Shown here piece after piece: positions 27,238 through 35,261 of a DNA stretch of 59,461 bases. The notes under the pieces are model-generated. The model was not told the origin of the DNA and searched no databases. It worked only from the letters and a program-made list of their open reading frames with translations. Each line of letters starts with the position of its first letter. Position 1 is the stretch's first letter. This DNA is from Clostridia bacterium (GTDB lineage: Bacteria > Bacillota > Clostridia > Oscillospirales > Acutalibacteraceae). The position numbers and the translations under genes are program-made. The stretch covers positions 1 to 59,461 of the forward strand of contig JAFTCX010000050.1 in assembly GCA_017454485.1 (NCBI GenBank), written 5' to 3'.

Positions 27238-28737
27238 TTGAAAAGAGTTCTTTGTTTGATCCTTTGCGCCGCAATGCTGCTGCCGGGCGTGTCGATTGCC
27301 GGCGCAGGCGCTGCGGCAGAGACCCGGACCGCAGCAGCACAGCCGCAGCCGGCAAAAGGGGAGCGGCCGTATCCGTTTTTGCTCATTCGCGGTATGCTCT
27401 TCAACGGTCTGACCTATAAAGCCGGCACCGACGAGGAGCGCAACGCATTCGGCGGCATCCAGGTGCCCGCGATGCTCCAAGCGATCGGAAAAGCGATCGG
27501 CGGCGCACTGTTGAAACGTGATATGAACGTGTTCACGGATACGCTTGTAGATTATGCGCGCGATCTGATGGGTCTGATGGCGTGCGATAAAAACGGCGAG
27601 CCGAAGTATGACACAACGGTGAAAACCTATGACCACGCGCTGTCCTGTTATCCGGAGCTGCTCGCGGAGATTGACGGATATGACGAGCGCGAATATGGGA
27701 TCCTCAAGCGCGCCGTGGAGGAATACGGCGCGGAAAACGTCTATTATTACAACTATGACTGGCGGCTGGATCCTTTTGTGCACGCGCAGAAAATTGCCGC
27801 GCTGATCGACACGGCGCTGCGCGAAACGGGCAAAACGAAGATCGATCTTGCCTGCGCAAGCATGGGCGGCATTCTGACGATCGCTTATCTGACCAAATAC
27901 GGCGCGGACAAGCTTCACCGTGTGCTGTTCCTTTCTTCGACCTTCTGCGGCACTTATGTCACAGGCGACGTGCTGCGCGGCGAGGTGCGTTTTACGGGTG
28001 AAACCGTATACAACTTCCTTTCCGCGATGACAGCGGAAAACCGCAGCGTTGCGGTGCTGCTGCGCTCTTTGCATACCATGGGTGTGTTCCGTCTGATCGA
28101 CGCGCTGGCCTCTTTCCTTGTGCCGCGCATCAAAGACCGCGTTTATGACACCTTCATGCGCGACACTTTCGCCACCATGCCGGTGATCTGGGCGCTTGTG
28201 CAGCCCTCGGTGTATGACGCGTGCGTGGCGTATATGTTCGGCGGAAAAGAAGCCGAATACGCGCGGATCATCGAGCTTTCAAAGCAGTATCAGGAAATGA
28301 TCGCCGCGCGCAATAAAATGCTGCGCAAAATGGCAAAAAAAGGGCTTGAGATCTGCGTGGTCGCAAACTACGATCTGCCGGTCGTGCCCGCCTATGCACA
28401 CAGCGACGCGTCGGGCGACACTGTTTTGGAAAGCCGCTGGATGCTCGGCGGCGCAACGGTAGCGCCGTTTGGAAAAACACTGCCGGATTCCTACCGCCCG
28501 GCGAATCCCGTCCGCCTTTCCGCAGATAGAATGGTCGATCTTTCCAAGGTGCTCTTTCCCGAAAGCACCTGGGCAATTAAAGGCGCACCGCACGTTGCGT
28601 GCGATTACGGCTCCGATTACAACGAGTTTGTGTTCTGGCTGCTGCGCAAAGCCACACAGCCGACCGTGGACGATTCCGCGCAATATCCGCAATTCATGCG
28701 TTCCTCCAACCGGCAGGAACTGATCCCCTTGAAATAA
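27238..28737 (+). CDS. Secreted LCAT-like alpha/beta hydrolase (lipase/acyltransferase)
   Basis: A 499-residue protein starting with TTG at 27238, 7 nt after a GGGGAGGA site; the signal peptide KRVLCLILCAAMLLPG ends near GAGAAAE. The family hallmarks are the oxyanion region PFLLIRGM, the YYYNYDWRLDPF motif of lecithin:cholesterol-acyltransferase-like enzymes and the nucleophile elbow CASMGG (G/A-x-S-x-G, Ser catalytic). A late Asp and the GAPHVACDYG His could complete the triad. Such enzymes hydrolyse or transfer acyl groups of phospholipids or sterols outside the cell. No tail or anchor is seen. The TTG start should reduce translation despite the consensus promoter. The secreted esterase gene follows 21 bp after the stop. 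Confidence 0.85.
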   Translation: MKRVLCLILCAAMLLPGVSIAGAGAAAETRTAAAQPQPAKGERPYPFLLIRGMLFNGLTYKAGTDEERNAFGGIQVPAMLQAIGKAIGGALLKRDMNVFTDTLVDYARDLMGLMACDKNGEPKYDTTVKTYDHALSCYPELLAEIDGYDEREYGILKRAVEEYGAENVYYYNYDWRLDPFVHAQKIAALIDTALRETGKTKIDLACASMGGILTIAYLTKYGADKLHRVLFLSSTFCGTYVTGDVLRGEVRFTGETVYNFLSAMTAENRSVAVLLRSLHTMGVFRLIDALASFLVPRIKDRVYDTFMRDTFATMPVIWALVQPSVYDACVAYMFGGKEAEYARIIELSKQYQEMIAARNKMLRKMAKKGLEICVVANYDLPVVPAYAHSDASGDTVLESRWMLGGATVAPFGKTLPDSYRPANPVRLSADRMVDLSKVLFPESTWAIKGAPHVACDYGSDYNEFVFWLLRKATQPTVDDSAQYPQFMRSSNRQELIPLK

Positions 28738-28758
28738 TCTTAGAAAGAAGGATTGTTT

Positions 28759-29796
28759 ATGAAAAGAACCATCGCTTTACTGCTCAGCGTGCTGCTGCTT
28801 TGCTTCTCGCTGCTGCCGGTCAGCGCCGCCACCTCGGAAGACGCCGCCGCGCTGCAGGCAAAATTCCTTGACGGCGTGAGCACAGACGGCACGGACTATG
28901 TCTACTATTCTCCGACAAAGGGTCCGCTTGACGCAAAACGCTATCCGCTGATCGTCTTTTTCCACGGAGAAGACGTCGGCTTGAGCAAGCGTTCCCAGAT
29001 TGACAAAAACGGCTTCATCAACTACGCGAGCGACGCGTATCAGGCGCGGTTTCAGGGCGGCGGGGGATGCTTCCTGTTTGCGCCGCGCGGAAAAAACGGC
29101 GGTTGGCTCAACACGCAGGTGACGGATGTCAAGGCGAACATCGACCAGTTTATCCGTACGCATCAGTCGAATATCGATACCACGCGCATTTATATGATCG
29201 GCTATTCCAGAGGCGCGGACTTCCTGTGGAAGATGCTCGACGGCTATCCGAACTTCTTTGCGGGTGCAATTCCCGCTGCGGCGATCGTTCAGCCGGATGC
29301 AAGTGTGACGGGAAAGCTGCAGAACACGGCAGTCTGGATCTTTTCCAGCGATAACGACACCTATTACAGCGCGAACACGCTCAACGCGCGCGAGGTGTTC
29401 AAAAACATGAAAAAGGCGACGTACAACCTTGAGTCCGTGCGTCTGACTGCGTTCAGCAATGTGCTGCTGCCGAACGGGGAGTTCATTCCGGGCACCGGGT
29501 TCGCGTTTTTGCCGGATACCCACAGCGTCTGGTACGCGGTGACGAACGATATGCATCTGAACGACGGCTCGCCTTACCCCTCCAACACCACGGTTGACGG
29601 CATGGATCACTACATCGACATCGGCTATTCGACCGGCGTGATCGACTGGCTGTCGCAGCAGACGATCGAAGGTGCAAAGAGCTATGATATTCCCGACGAA
29701 GTGCGCGTTCCGTTCCGCTTTTTGGAATTCCTGCTGAATTTCCTGCGCAACCTGTTCAGCCGCTTTTTCGGCGCCGCAGCGTTGATTGAGGATTAA
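28759..29796 (+). CDS. Secreted esterase of the PHB-depolymerase/feruloyl-esterase type with amphipathic C-tail
   Basis: A 345-residue protein. ATG 28759 follows AGAAAGAAGGA; an in-frame TTG six bases earlier is less likely. The signal peptide ends near LPVSAA. YPLIVFFHGED carries the oxyanion HG motif, IYMIGYSRGAD the nucleophile elbow (GYSRG), SSDNDTYY the acid and GMDHYIDIGYS the His. The fold matches secreted alpha/beta esterases that de-esterify plant polymers or polyesters. Residues about 320-340 (FRFLEFLLNFLRNLFSRFFG) form an amphipathic aromatic helix like those ending three other secreted proteins of this window. It is probably cotranscribed with the lipase gene. Confidence 0.85.
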   Translation: MKRTIALLLSVLLLCFSLLPVSAATSEDAAALQAKFLDGVSTDGTDYVYYSPTKGPLDAKRYPLIVFFHGEDVGLSKRSQIDKNGFINYASDAYQARFQGGGGCFLFAPRGKNGGWLNTQVTDVKANIDQFIRTHQSNIDTTRIYMIGYSRGADFLWKMLDGYPNFFAGAIPAAAIVQPDASVTGKLQNTAVWIFSSDNDTYYSANTLNAREVFKNMKKATYNLESVRLTAFSNVLLPNGEFIPGTGFAFLPDTHSVWYAVTNDMHLNDGSPYPSNTTVDGMDHYIDIGYSTGVIDWLSQQTIEGAKSYDIPDEVRVPFRFLEFLLNFLRNLFSRFFGAAALIED

Positions 29797-29813
29797 ACCG
29801 CAACGGATTTACC

Positions 29814-29845
29814 GCCTGCAGAAAAGTGCTTTCTGCAGGCCCTTT
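29814..29845 (+). terminator. Terminator of the lipase-esterase pair
   Basis: GCCTGCAGAAA pairs with TTTCTGCAGGC (29814-29840), followed by CCTTTTC. Confidence 0.75.
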
Positions 29846-29865
29846 TCTATCACCGTGCGGTTTGT

Positions 29866-30033
29866 GCGGCAGCCGGCGGGGGCGTCCGGCGCGGCGAAGC
29901 CGCGCCGCAAGGGGCAAAAGCAGAACGTGGCGTTTTTTGCACGCAAATTACAAAAGCACCGGATCCTATATTGTGCTCGTGACTGTGCCCCTGTGCCGCG
30001 CTATGCGCGGCAGACGCCCCCGCCGGCTGCCGC
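29866..30033. repeat. 168-bp palindromic element with 21-bp perfect inverted ends
   Basis: The ends 29866-29886 and 30013-30033 are exact reverse complements (GCGGCAGCCGG... and its mirror). Just inside each end is another hairpin: CGGCGCGGC/GCCGCGCCG (29887-29907) and CCGCGC/GCGCGG (29996-30010). The interior has GGGGCA and TGCCCC arms. A T-run follows on the plus strand. The same architecture recurs at 37366-37485. It may be a non-autonomous mobile element or a structured RNA; no coding potential is seen. Confidence 0.75.
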
Positions 30034-30053
30034 TTTTTTAACCGCAAAAACAC

Positions 30054-30255
30054 GGGGCTGTTGCATTTAGATGAAAACGGCGTTTTCTTCGACCGAAGGC
30101 TGTACAAAAGTACGCCGAGGGAGAAAAAACGACGAGTCAAAGCTTTTAAACTATTCTATTTTGCAAAAAAAAGCGTGCTTGTACCACAAAACCGTTTGGG
30201 ATACAAGCACTTTTTATGATTCGCTTTGACGCTTTTCGCTAAATGCGACAGCCCC
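30054..30255. repeat. MITE-like repeat, copy A (interrupted)
   Basis: The ends GGGGCTGTTGCATTTAG and CTAAATGCGACAGCCCC are inverted repeats with one mismatch. Inside are TCAAAGC/GCTTTGA arms and a GTGCTTGTA/TACAAGCAC hairpin, so the whole element folds into one long stem. It is nearly identical to 41781-41929 except for a 52-bp insertion at 30080-30131. It lies between the convergent esterase and rodA-like genes and could serve as a terminator for both. Confidence 0.85.
30080..30131. repeat. REP-like palindrome inserted into the MITE copy
   Basis: This 52-bp segment is absent from the second copy at 41781-41929 and is flanked by AAAACG on both sides. Its core CGACCGAAGGC...GCCGAGGGAG is the same as in the palindrome at 59424-59461, so it is a member of a second repeat family that jumped into the first. 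Confidence 0.75.
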
Positions 30256-30276
30256 GGGGCACGTTGCTTTCGGTTT

Positions 30277-31443
30277 TCAGCTTTCCAGCGCAATGCGCGC
30301 ATAGCGATAGCTGTCGTAATGGATGCCCTGTGAGGAGCGGTGCACGCTGAGCACCAGCCCGATGGCGAGATACAGGCAAATGACGGACGAACCGCCCGCG
30401 CTGAGGAAGGGCAGGGTGATGCCGATGACCGGCAGCAAAGAGATGCACATGCCGACATTGACGATCACCTGGCTCATGATCATGAACATCACGCCGTAGC
30501 AAAGCAGACACGCGGCAAAATTGTTGGAACGCTTGCCGACCTGCACAATGCGGATGGCAAGCAGCACAAACAGCGTAAGCAGCAGCACTGCGCCGATAAA
30601 ACCGAATTCCTCACCGACGGCAGAAAAAATCATGTCGTTCTGGCTCTCCGGCACAGAACCACTCTGGGTAAAATCGCCCTTGAGATAGCCAGTGCCGAAA
30701 AAGCCGCCGTTTTTCATTGCGTTCAGAGCCTGCCGTTGGTGATACATCTCTTTGGGATAATCGTCCGGGTGAAAGAGCGCCAGAATTCGGTTGCGCTGAA
30801 TGTTGTCGAACACCTTATACCAAACAATCGGCGCGGCGGCGCCGACGGCCAGCAGGCCGGCGGGGAAATAGACCCAATGCACACCGGAAACAAACATCAT
30901 GCCGAGGAACATCAGCGCAAAAATCAGCGCGGAGCCCATGTCGCCGGTGATGACAACCAAACCGATGGGGATGGCTGCGTGCAGACAAAGGAGCAAGACG
31001 TTGAGCAAGCTGCCGAGATCGTTGTGCGTTTTGCTCAGATGATAGGAAAATGTGATGATGAAGCCGATTTTCAAAATCTCCGACGGCTGCAAGTAGAGGG
31101 AGCTTGTAATTTTCAGCCAGGAACGCGCATCGGGGCGTGCGTCCGGCGCAACACCGAGCGGCGTGAGCAGCAGCAGCATCAAAAACACCGATCCGAGCGC
31201 AATGAGCGGCCAAAGCTTGAAAATCAGGTCATAGTCGATGAAGGAGATGACCATGGCGATCACCAGACCGAGCAGCATGGCGCCGATCATGACGATGGCG
31301 TCGCGCGAAAGGAACTGTCCGTCTTCCAGCGTGCGATGCGATGCTGAGGCGACCATCAGCACGCCGAAAACCGACAGGGAAAAGCAAAGCAGCAATAACA
31401 GCTTGTCTGTTTCTTTCCATGCTTTTTTTATGAACGAAAACAA
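30277..31443 (-). CDS. FtsW/RodA/SpoVE-family peptidoglycan glycosyltransferase
   Basis: A 388-residue integral membrane SEDS protein with about ten helices. The signature regions are GDMGSALIFALMFLGMMFVSG (family Asp after helix 5), NAMKNGGFFGTGYLKG, PESQNDMIFSAVGEEFGF and the closing LPFLSAGGSSVICLYLAIGL. SEDS proteins polymerise lipid II with a partner class B penicillin-binding protein, for elongation (RodA) or division (FtsW); the sequence alone does not settle which. The start is uncertain: TTG 31443 has an AGGA site and the usual short N-tail. ATG 31488 has no binding site and overlaps the predicted -10 element. It is divergent from tsaE, sharing a 150-bp control region. Confidence 0.9.
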   Translation of the reverse strand: MFSFIKKAWKETDKLLLLLCFSLSVFGVLMVASASHRTLEDGQFLSRDAIVMIGAMLLGLVIAMVISFIDYDLIFKLWPLIALGSVFLMLLLLTPLGVAPDARPDARSWLKITSSLYLQPSEILKIGFIITFSYHLSKTHNDLGSLLNVLLLCLHAAIPIGLVVITGDMGSALIFALMFLGMMFVSGVHWVYFPAGLLAVGAAAPIVWYKVFDNIQRNRILALFHPDDYPKEMYHQRQALNAMKNGGFFGTGYLKGDFTQSGSVPESQNDMIFSAVGEEFGFIGAVLLLTLFVLLAIRIVQVGKRSNNFAACLLCYGVMFMIMSQVIVNVGMCISLLPVIGITLPFLSAGGSSVICLYLAIGLVLSVHRSSQGIHYDSYRYARIALES

Positions 31444-31476
31444 ACGATCACATCCTGCGTTTGATAGTTTTTTCTT

Positions 31477-31505
31477 ATCATACCGCATTTTCGAAAAGAT
31501 TGCAA
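31477..31505 (-). promoter_or_regulatory. Promoter of the SEDS gene
   Basis: Minus-strand -35 TTGCAA (31500-31505), 17 bp, -10 TATGAT (31477-31482). Its position argues for the TTG 31443 start. Confidence 0.6.
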
Positions 31506-31524
31506 GTGATTGCGGGAGAAAGTG

Positions 31525-31553
31525 TTGCTCTTTGCGCCATTTTGTGATACAAT
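31525..31553 (+). promoter_or_regulatory. Promoter of tsaE-tsaB
   Basis: -35 TTGCTC (31525-31530), 17 bp, -10 TACAAT (31548-31553), 38 bp before the GTG start. Confidence 0.6.
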
Positions 31554-31591
31554 AAACAAAACGTGAAAAACCGCAAGGGGGGAGACGCCGC

Positions 31592-32026
31592 GTGAAAACG
31601 CTTGTGACAAACAGTGTGACAGAAACCGAGCAGGCAGCCGCCGCGTTTGCAAAAACGCTGCACGCACCCGCTGTCGTCGCGTATTTCGGCGGCCTCGGCA
31701 TGGGAAAGACCGCATTCACGCGCGGCCTTGCAAAAGGGCTCGGCATCGACGCCGAGGTCAGCTCGCCCACGTTTGCCCTTGTGCACGCCTACGAAGGCAA
31801 AAATGTGACGCTGTACCACTACGATATGTACCGCGTGGAAACGTGGGAGGATCTGGAAACAACCGGCTTTTTCGATGACTTTGCGCGCGGCGGCATTCTC
31901 GCTGTGGAATGGAGCGAAAACATTGAAAACGCCTTGCCGGAGGGCACGATCCGCGTGACGATCGCTCCGGGCGAAACAGACACGCAGCGGATCATCACCA
32001 TTGAAAACGGAGACAATGAAGCATGA
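31592..32026 (+). CDS. tsaE: tRNA threonylcarbamoyladenosine biosynthesis ATPase TsaE
   Basis: A 144-residue cytoplasmic P-loop protein. Walker A is FGGLGMGKTAFTRGLAKGLG. SSPTFALVHAYEG and YHYDMYRVETWEDLE are the conserved switch and metal-ligand segments, and ILAVEWSENIENALP closes the core. TsaE powers the TsaB-TsaD complex that adds threonylcarbamoyl to A37 of ANN-decoding tRNAs. It starts with GTG 31592 after AAGGGGGGAG. Its TGA overlaps the ATG of tsaB (ATGA), giving translational coupling. The related tsaD is not in the window. Confidence 0.95.
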   Translation: MKTLVTNSVTETEQAAAAFAKTLHAPAVVAYFGGLGMGKTAFTRGLAKGLGIDAEVSSPTFALVHAYEGKNVTLYHYDMYRVETWEDLETTGFFDDFARGGILAVEWSENIENALPEGTIRVTIAPGETDTQRIITIENGDNEA

Positions 32027-32718
32027 AACTTTTAGCCATCGAAACCAGCGCGGTCAGCGCGAGCGTTGCCATTGTGGAGGACGACCGTGTGCGCTCGCTG
32101 TGTTCGGTCAACGCGGGACTGACCCATTCGCGCACGCTGCTGCCGATGATCGACGCGGCGCTGCAAAACAGCGAGACTGCCCTGTGCGATATTGACTGTT
32201 TTGCCTGTGCGGTCGGCCCCGGCTCATTTACCGGCATCCGCATCGGCATTGCCGCCGTCAAGGGATTGTGCGACGGCACCGGGAAAAAAGCCTTTCCCGT
32301 GTCCACGCTCGAAGGGCTGGCGTTCAATCTGCTCGGGCAGGACGTGCTTGCCTGCGCCGTGATGGATGCGCGCTGCCGACAGGTCTATTGTGCGCTGTTC
32401 GACGTGCACGGGAACGACGTGACCCGTTTGACCGACGACGCCGCGCTGAAGCTCGACGACCTCGGGACGCTGCTGAAAACCTATGAAGGGCGCAAGATCG
32501 TCTTTGTCGGCGACGGCGCAGAACTTTGCGAAGCCGCGCTCGGCTATCCGGCGGCGCCGCCGCTCACGCGCTTTCAAAGCGCCGCGTCGGTCGCGTTTGC
32601 CGCGCTGAAACACGCCGATGAAACGCCGTCGCTCGACGCGCAGGCGCTTTTGCCGGTCTATCTGCGTTTGCCGCAGGCGGAACGGGAGCTGCGGGCAAAA
32701 ACAATGCGTAATTCGTAA
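32023..32718 (+). CDS. tsaB: TsaB, t6A biosynthesis pseudo-protease subunit
   Basis: A 231-residue ASKHA-fold protein: MKLLAIETSAVSASVAI opens the nucleotide-binding-like fold and AVGPGSFTGIRIGIAAVKGL is the TsaB signature. VSTLEGLAFNLLG and DARCRQVYCALFD follow. TsaB lacks catalysis itself and scaffolds TsaD and TsaE. The last residues (KTMRNS) and the stop are encoded by the heptamer repeat at 32704-32734, so the native C-terminus seems to have been replaced. The rest of the protein is intact, so function is likely kept. Confidence 0.93.
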   Translation: MKLLAIETSAVSASVAIVEDDRVRSLCSVNAGLTHSRTLLPMIDAALQNSETALCDIDCFACAVGPGSFTGIRIGIAAVKGLCDGTGKKAFPVSTLEGLAFNLLGQDVLACAVMDARCRQVYCALFDVHGNDVTRLTDDAALKLDDLGTLLKTYEGRKIVFVGDGAELCEAALGYPAAPPLTRFQSAASVAFAALKHADETPSLDAQALLPVYLRLPQAERELRAKTMRNS

Positions 32719-32734
32719 TGCGTAATGCGTAATT
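32704..32734. repeat. Heptanucleotide tandem repeat (GCGTAAT type)
   Basis: Four tandem units, GCGTAAT TCGTAAT GCGTAAT GCGTAAT. The TAA in the second unit is the stop codon of tsaB. Such short tandemly repeated heptamers are seen intergenically in several bacterial groups; another set is at 37654-37704. Confidence 0.85.
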
Positions 32735-32813
32735 GGGGCAAGACTTTCACGCGCTTGCCGCAATTGTCGAAAAGCATAAAAATAAAGGAACCAATGGTAA
32801 AGGAGAATGCAAT

Positions 32814-33269
32814 ATGATCGCACTCGGCGCAGATCACGGGGGCTTTGCCCTCAAGGAAGAAATCAAAAAACACCTCGATGACATCGGCGTAGCCTACAAG
32901 GATTTCGGCACCTATACGCCCGATTCTATCGACTACGCAAAAATTGCCTACAAAACCTGTCAGGCGGTCGTCAGCGGCGAATGCGAAAAGGCGATTCTCT
33001 GCTGCGGCACCGGCATCGGCATTTCCATGGCGGCGAACAAGGTCAAGGGCATCCGTGCGGCCTGCTGCTCGGATTATTTCAGCGCGAAGTTCACCCGCCT
33101 GCACAACGACGCAAACGCCCTTTGCTTGGGCGGCCGCGTGCTCGGCGCAGGGCTTGCGATTGAAATGGTCGATGTGTTTTTGAACACGGAATTTGAAGGC
33201 GGACGTCACCAGCGCCGCGTGGATCAGATCACGGCGATTGAAAACGGGACGTTTGAGGCTGAGCAGTAA
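32814..33269 (+). CDS. rpiB: Ribose-5-phosphate isomerase B
   Basis: A 151-residue protein. ATG 32814 follows AAAGGAG by 8 nt; the longer frame from 32733 is not supported. MIALGADHGGFALKE is the family N-terminus (substrate-binding Asp-His). LCCGTGIGISMAANKVKG carries the catalytic Cys and anion-binding loop, and LCLGGRVLGAGLAIEMVD the distal substrate loop. It interconverts ribose-5-phosphate and ribulose-5-phosphate in the non-oxidative pentose phosphate pathway; some homologues act on allose or galactose phosphates. It stands 95 bp after tsaB and is followed by a terminator. Confidence 0.94.
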   Translation: MIALGADHGGFALKEEIKKHLDDIGVAYKDFGTYTPDSIDYAKIAYKTCQAVVSGECEKAILCCGTGIGISMAANKVKGIRAACCSDYFSAKFTRLHNDANALCLGGRVLGAGLAIEMVDVFLNTEFEGGRHQRRVDQITAIENGTFEAEQ

Positions 33270-33303
33270 GCAGGGGACAGAGAACAGAAATACGCATAGA
33301 ATA

Positions 33304-33334
33304 ACAGCCGCTCCGAAATGATCGGGGCGGCTGT
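33304..33334. terminator. Bidirectional terminator between rpiB and the LRR gene
   Basis: ACAGCCGC and GCGGCTGT arms with an inner CCG/CGG pair; T-rich sequence follows in both directions, and the two genes converge here. Confidence 0.75.
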
Positions 33335-33345
33335 GGTTTCTTAAT

Positions 33346-34782
33346 TTATCCAAACATATGCAGAATACGATCGAAAAAGTCTTTGATGATTTTAAGAATA
33401 CGTTCAAAGAAATTCAGGTTTTCTTCTTCCGGCTCCGGCTTAGGCTCTGGCGTCGGGTTTACTGTTAAGTTGCAACGGTCACATTTGCCGTCTGTGTTCT
33501 TGTCAACATGGCCGAGTTCATCAATATATTCGCCTTCCTTGATAAGTTGTTTGCAGACCGTGCAGTAATAATCGCCGGTATAACCTGCCATGATGCAAGT
33601 TGGTTCTTGTGCATTTCGCAGTTCGGTTTGATGTGCTGCAAGCGGGCGCTCATTATGGCCGCTGATGTACTTTTTGCAGTCGTTGCAGTACACGCCGGCA
33701 GTATAACCCTTTGCGGTGCAGGTGGACGCAGTTGCTGCAACATTTTTCGTGTTGACGTGGTTGCTGTTGTCAACAGGGATAACTTCCGTATAGGTTTCGC
33801 CGCAGGAGCAAGTGAAGGTCCGAACGCCGGTTTCGGTACAGGTTGCAGCTTGGGTTACAGTTGAGGTGTAGCTGTGTGTATGATCTTCGATCGGAAGATA
33901 ATGCCATTGAGCGTCAAGAAGCGCTCCGTTTTCGTTGCCGATGATGATTTCGGCTTTGTCAGCTTCGTTTCCGTAGTAGTAAACATGCGCAATCGCGTTT
34001 CCGTTGCCGGACTGCCAGTAAAAAGCACCGACGCCGACGGATTCCAGCGAATGCGGAAGGGTCACGGAATTCAGGTTGCAAGAGGAAAATGCATAAGTGC
34101 CAATGGTTTCCAGATTTTCCTTTAAAATAATGCTTGTCAATGGACAACTGTAAAACGCATAGCTTCCAATGCTGACAATACTTTTGCCGAATGTGACATT
34201 AGTCAAGTTAGTACAATTGCTAAACGCTTCTTGGCTGATGCTTTGCACACCATCACCGATAATAACATTTGTCAATGAGTAGCAACCATTAAAAGCTGCA
34301 ACACCAATGGATTGGACATTGTCCGGTATTTCAATTCTATTCAGAACACTGCAGCTAGAAAAAGCAACAGTGCCAATGGATTTTAAACTGTTTCCGAGCT
34401 TGACAGAGACAAGACCTGTGCAATCTCTAAACGCAGCTTCACCGATAATTTCAACGCTGTTCGGAATTTCAATTTTAGTAAAGACGTTGCATTCATAGAA
34501 AGCATAAGTACCGATTCTTGTAATCCCATCTTCGAGAACAATTTTGGTGATTTCCCAACTGTGATTGTACCATGGAGCTGAACGATAACTGTAATCATTC
34601 ATTGCTCCGTTGCCGCTGATAGTTAGAGTTTTTGTTGCGTCGTTGTACATCCACGTCAGTCCGCTGCCGCAGGAGCCGGTTTCATTCGCGGCAAAGCCGA
34701 CAAACGAAACGCTCAGTGTCAGCAATAAGAGAAGTACTGCGAGCGTTGATGCGAGAATTCTTCTGGTTTTCTTTTTGGTCAT
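33346..34782 (-). CDS. BspA-like leucine-rich-repeat surface protein with Cys modules and amphipathic C-tail
   Basis: A 478-residue protein. ATG 34782 is preceded by AAAGGAGG; a signal peptide (RRILASTLAVLLLLLTLSV) ends near GFAANE. After a short beta domain (GLTWMYNDATKTLTISG), residues about 85-260 hold eight or so LRR_5 repeats of 23 residues (pattern SIGxxAFxxCxxLTxVxIPxSV) as in BspA. Three Cys-x2-Cys modules (ATCTETGVRTFTCSCGE, STCTAKGYTAGVYCNDC and others) follow, then a Pro-Glu linker. The end is the helix NFFERILKIIKDFFDRIL. BspA-type proteins bind host or microbial surfaces. The promoter carries an operator bound, probably, by the divergently encoded XRE regulator. Confidence 0.87.
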   Translation of the reverse strand: MTKKKTRRILASTLAVLLLLLTLSVSFVGFAANETGSCGSGLTWMYNDATKTLTISGNGAMNDYSYRSAPWYNHSWEITKIVLEDGITRIGTYAFYECNVFTKIEIPNSVEIIGEAAFRDCTGLVSVKLGNSLKSIGTVAFSSCSVLNRIEIPDNVQSIGVAAFNGCYSLTNVIIGDGVQSISQEAFSNCTNLTNVTFGKSIVSIGSYAFYSCPLTSIILKENLETIGTYAFSSCNLNSVTLPHSLESVGVGAFYWQSGNGNAIAHVYYYGNEADKAEIIIGNENGALLDAQWHYLPIEDHTHSYTSTVTQAATCTETGVRTFTCSCGETYTEVIPVDNSNHVNTKNVAATASTCTAKGYTAGVYCNDCKKYISGHNERPLAAHQTELRNAQEPTCIMAGYTGDYYCTVCKQLIKEGEYIDELGHVDKNTDGKCDRCNLTVNPTPEPKPEPEEENLNFFERILKIIKDFFDRILHMFG

Positions 34783-34802
34783 GATAATACCTCCTTTATT
34801 CC

Positions 34803-34818
34803 TCAAACTATAGTTTGA
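34803..34818. promoter_or_regulatory. Operator palindrome TCAAACTATAGTTTGA
   Basis: A perfect 16-bp palindrome downstream of the -10 of the LRR promoter, near the start of transcription, where a bound repressor would block it. A second, imperfect copy (AACTATAGTTTG, 34896-34907) lies within the first codons of the XRE regulator gene. Confidence 0.75.
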
Positions 34819-34829
34819 GTTCATATGGT

Positions 34830-34858
34830 ATTATAATGTATTGAAAACGATTTGTCAA
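34830..34858 (-). promoter_or_regulatory. Promoter of the LRR surface-protein gene
   Basis: Minus-strand consensus TTGACA (34853-34858), 17 bp, TATAAT (34830-34835). The palindromic ATTATAAT also offers a -10 to the plus strand for the XRE gene, though without a good -35. Confidence 0.85.
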
Positions 34859-34867
34859 GGCAATATG

Positions 34868-35215
34868 ATGAATTTGGTGATTAAAATGTTTGATAACTAT
34901 AGTTTGGGAAATCGTGTAACTGCGCTGCGGCAAATGGCTGGCTTTTCTCAAGAAAAATTAGCGGAGTTGGCGGAGCTGTCTACGGAATATGTCAGCCAAA
35001 TTGAACGCGGTATGAAAAGCCCGACGGTGCGGTCAATCCAAAAGATATGCAATGCAGTTGGTGTAGAGCTGTCAGATTTTTTTGCTGAGAGTTTCGAACA
35101 TTCTGATATTTTGGACGCGCAGATTAAAGCTAAATTGAAATCAAAAACGAGTGCAGAAAAAGCGATCATATTAAAACAGATTGAATTGTTTGAACAATAT
35201 AAGAGCATAGAATAA
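34868..35215 (+). CDS. XRE-family helix-turn-helix transcriptional regulator
   Basis: A 115-residue protein. The HTH spans about residues 10-65: LGNRVTALRQMAGFSQEKLAELAELSTEYVSQIERG followed by KSPTVRSIQKICNAVGVELSDFF, a textbook Cro/CI-type domain. The C-terminal 40 residues (KLKSKTSAEKAIILKQIELF) are a short helix, probably for dimerisation. The start is not certain: ATG 34865 and 34868 follow AAGG, and ATG 34886 is also possible. It is divergent from the LRR gene; palindromic operators at 34803 and 34896 suggest it represses both. The gene is AT-richer than its neighbours. Confidence 0.88.
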   Translation: MNLVIKMFDNYSLGNRVTALRQMAGFSQEKLAELAELSTEYVSQIERGMKSPTVRSIQKICNAVGVELSDFFAESFEHSDILDAQIKAKLKSKTSAEKAIILKQIELFEQYKSIE

Positions 35216-35232
35216 AACAGTGCAATTTTATC

Positions 35233-35261
35233 TTGACAAACTCCACCCTTCGTGCTACAAT
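35233..35261 (+). promoter_or_regulatory. Promoter of the T-box/thrS transcript
   Basis: Consensus TTGACA (35233-35238), 17 bp, TACAAT (35256-35261). Confidence 0.85.
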
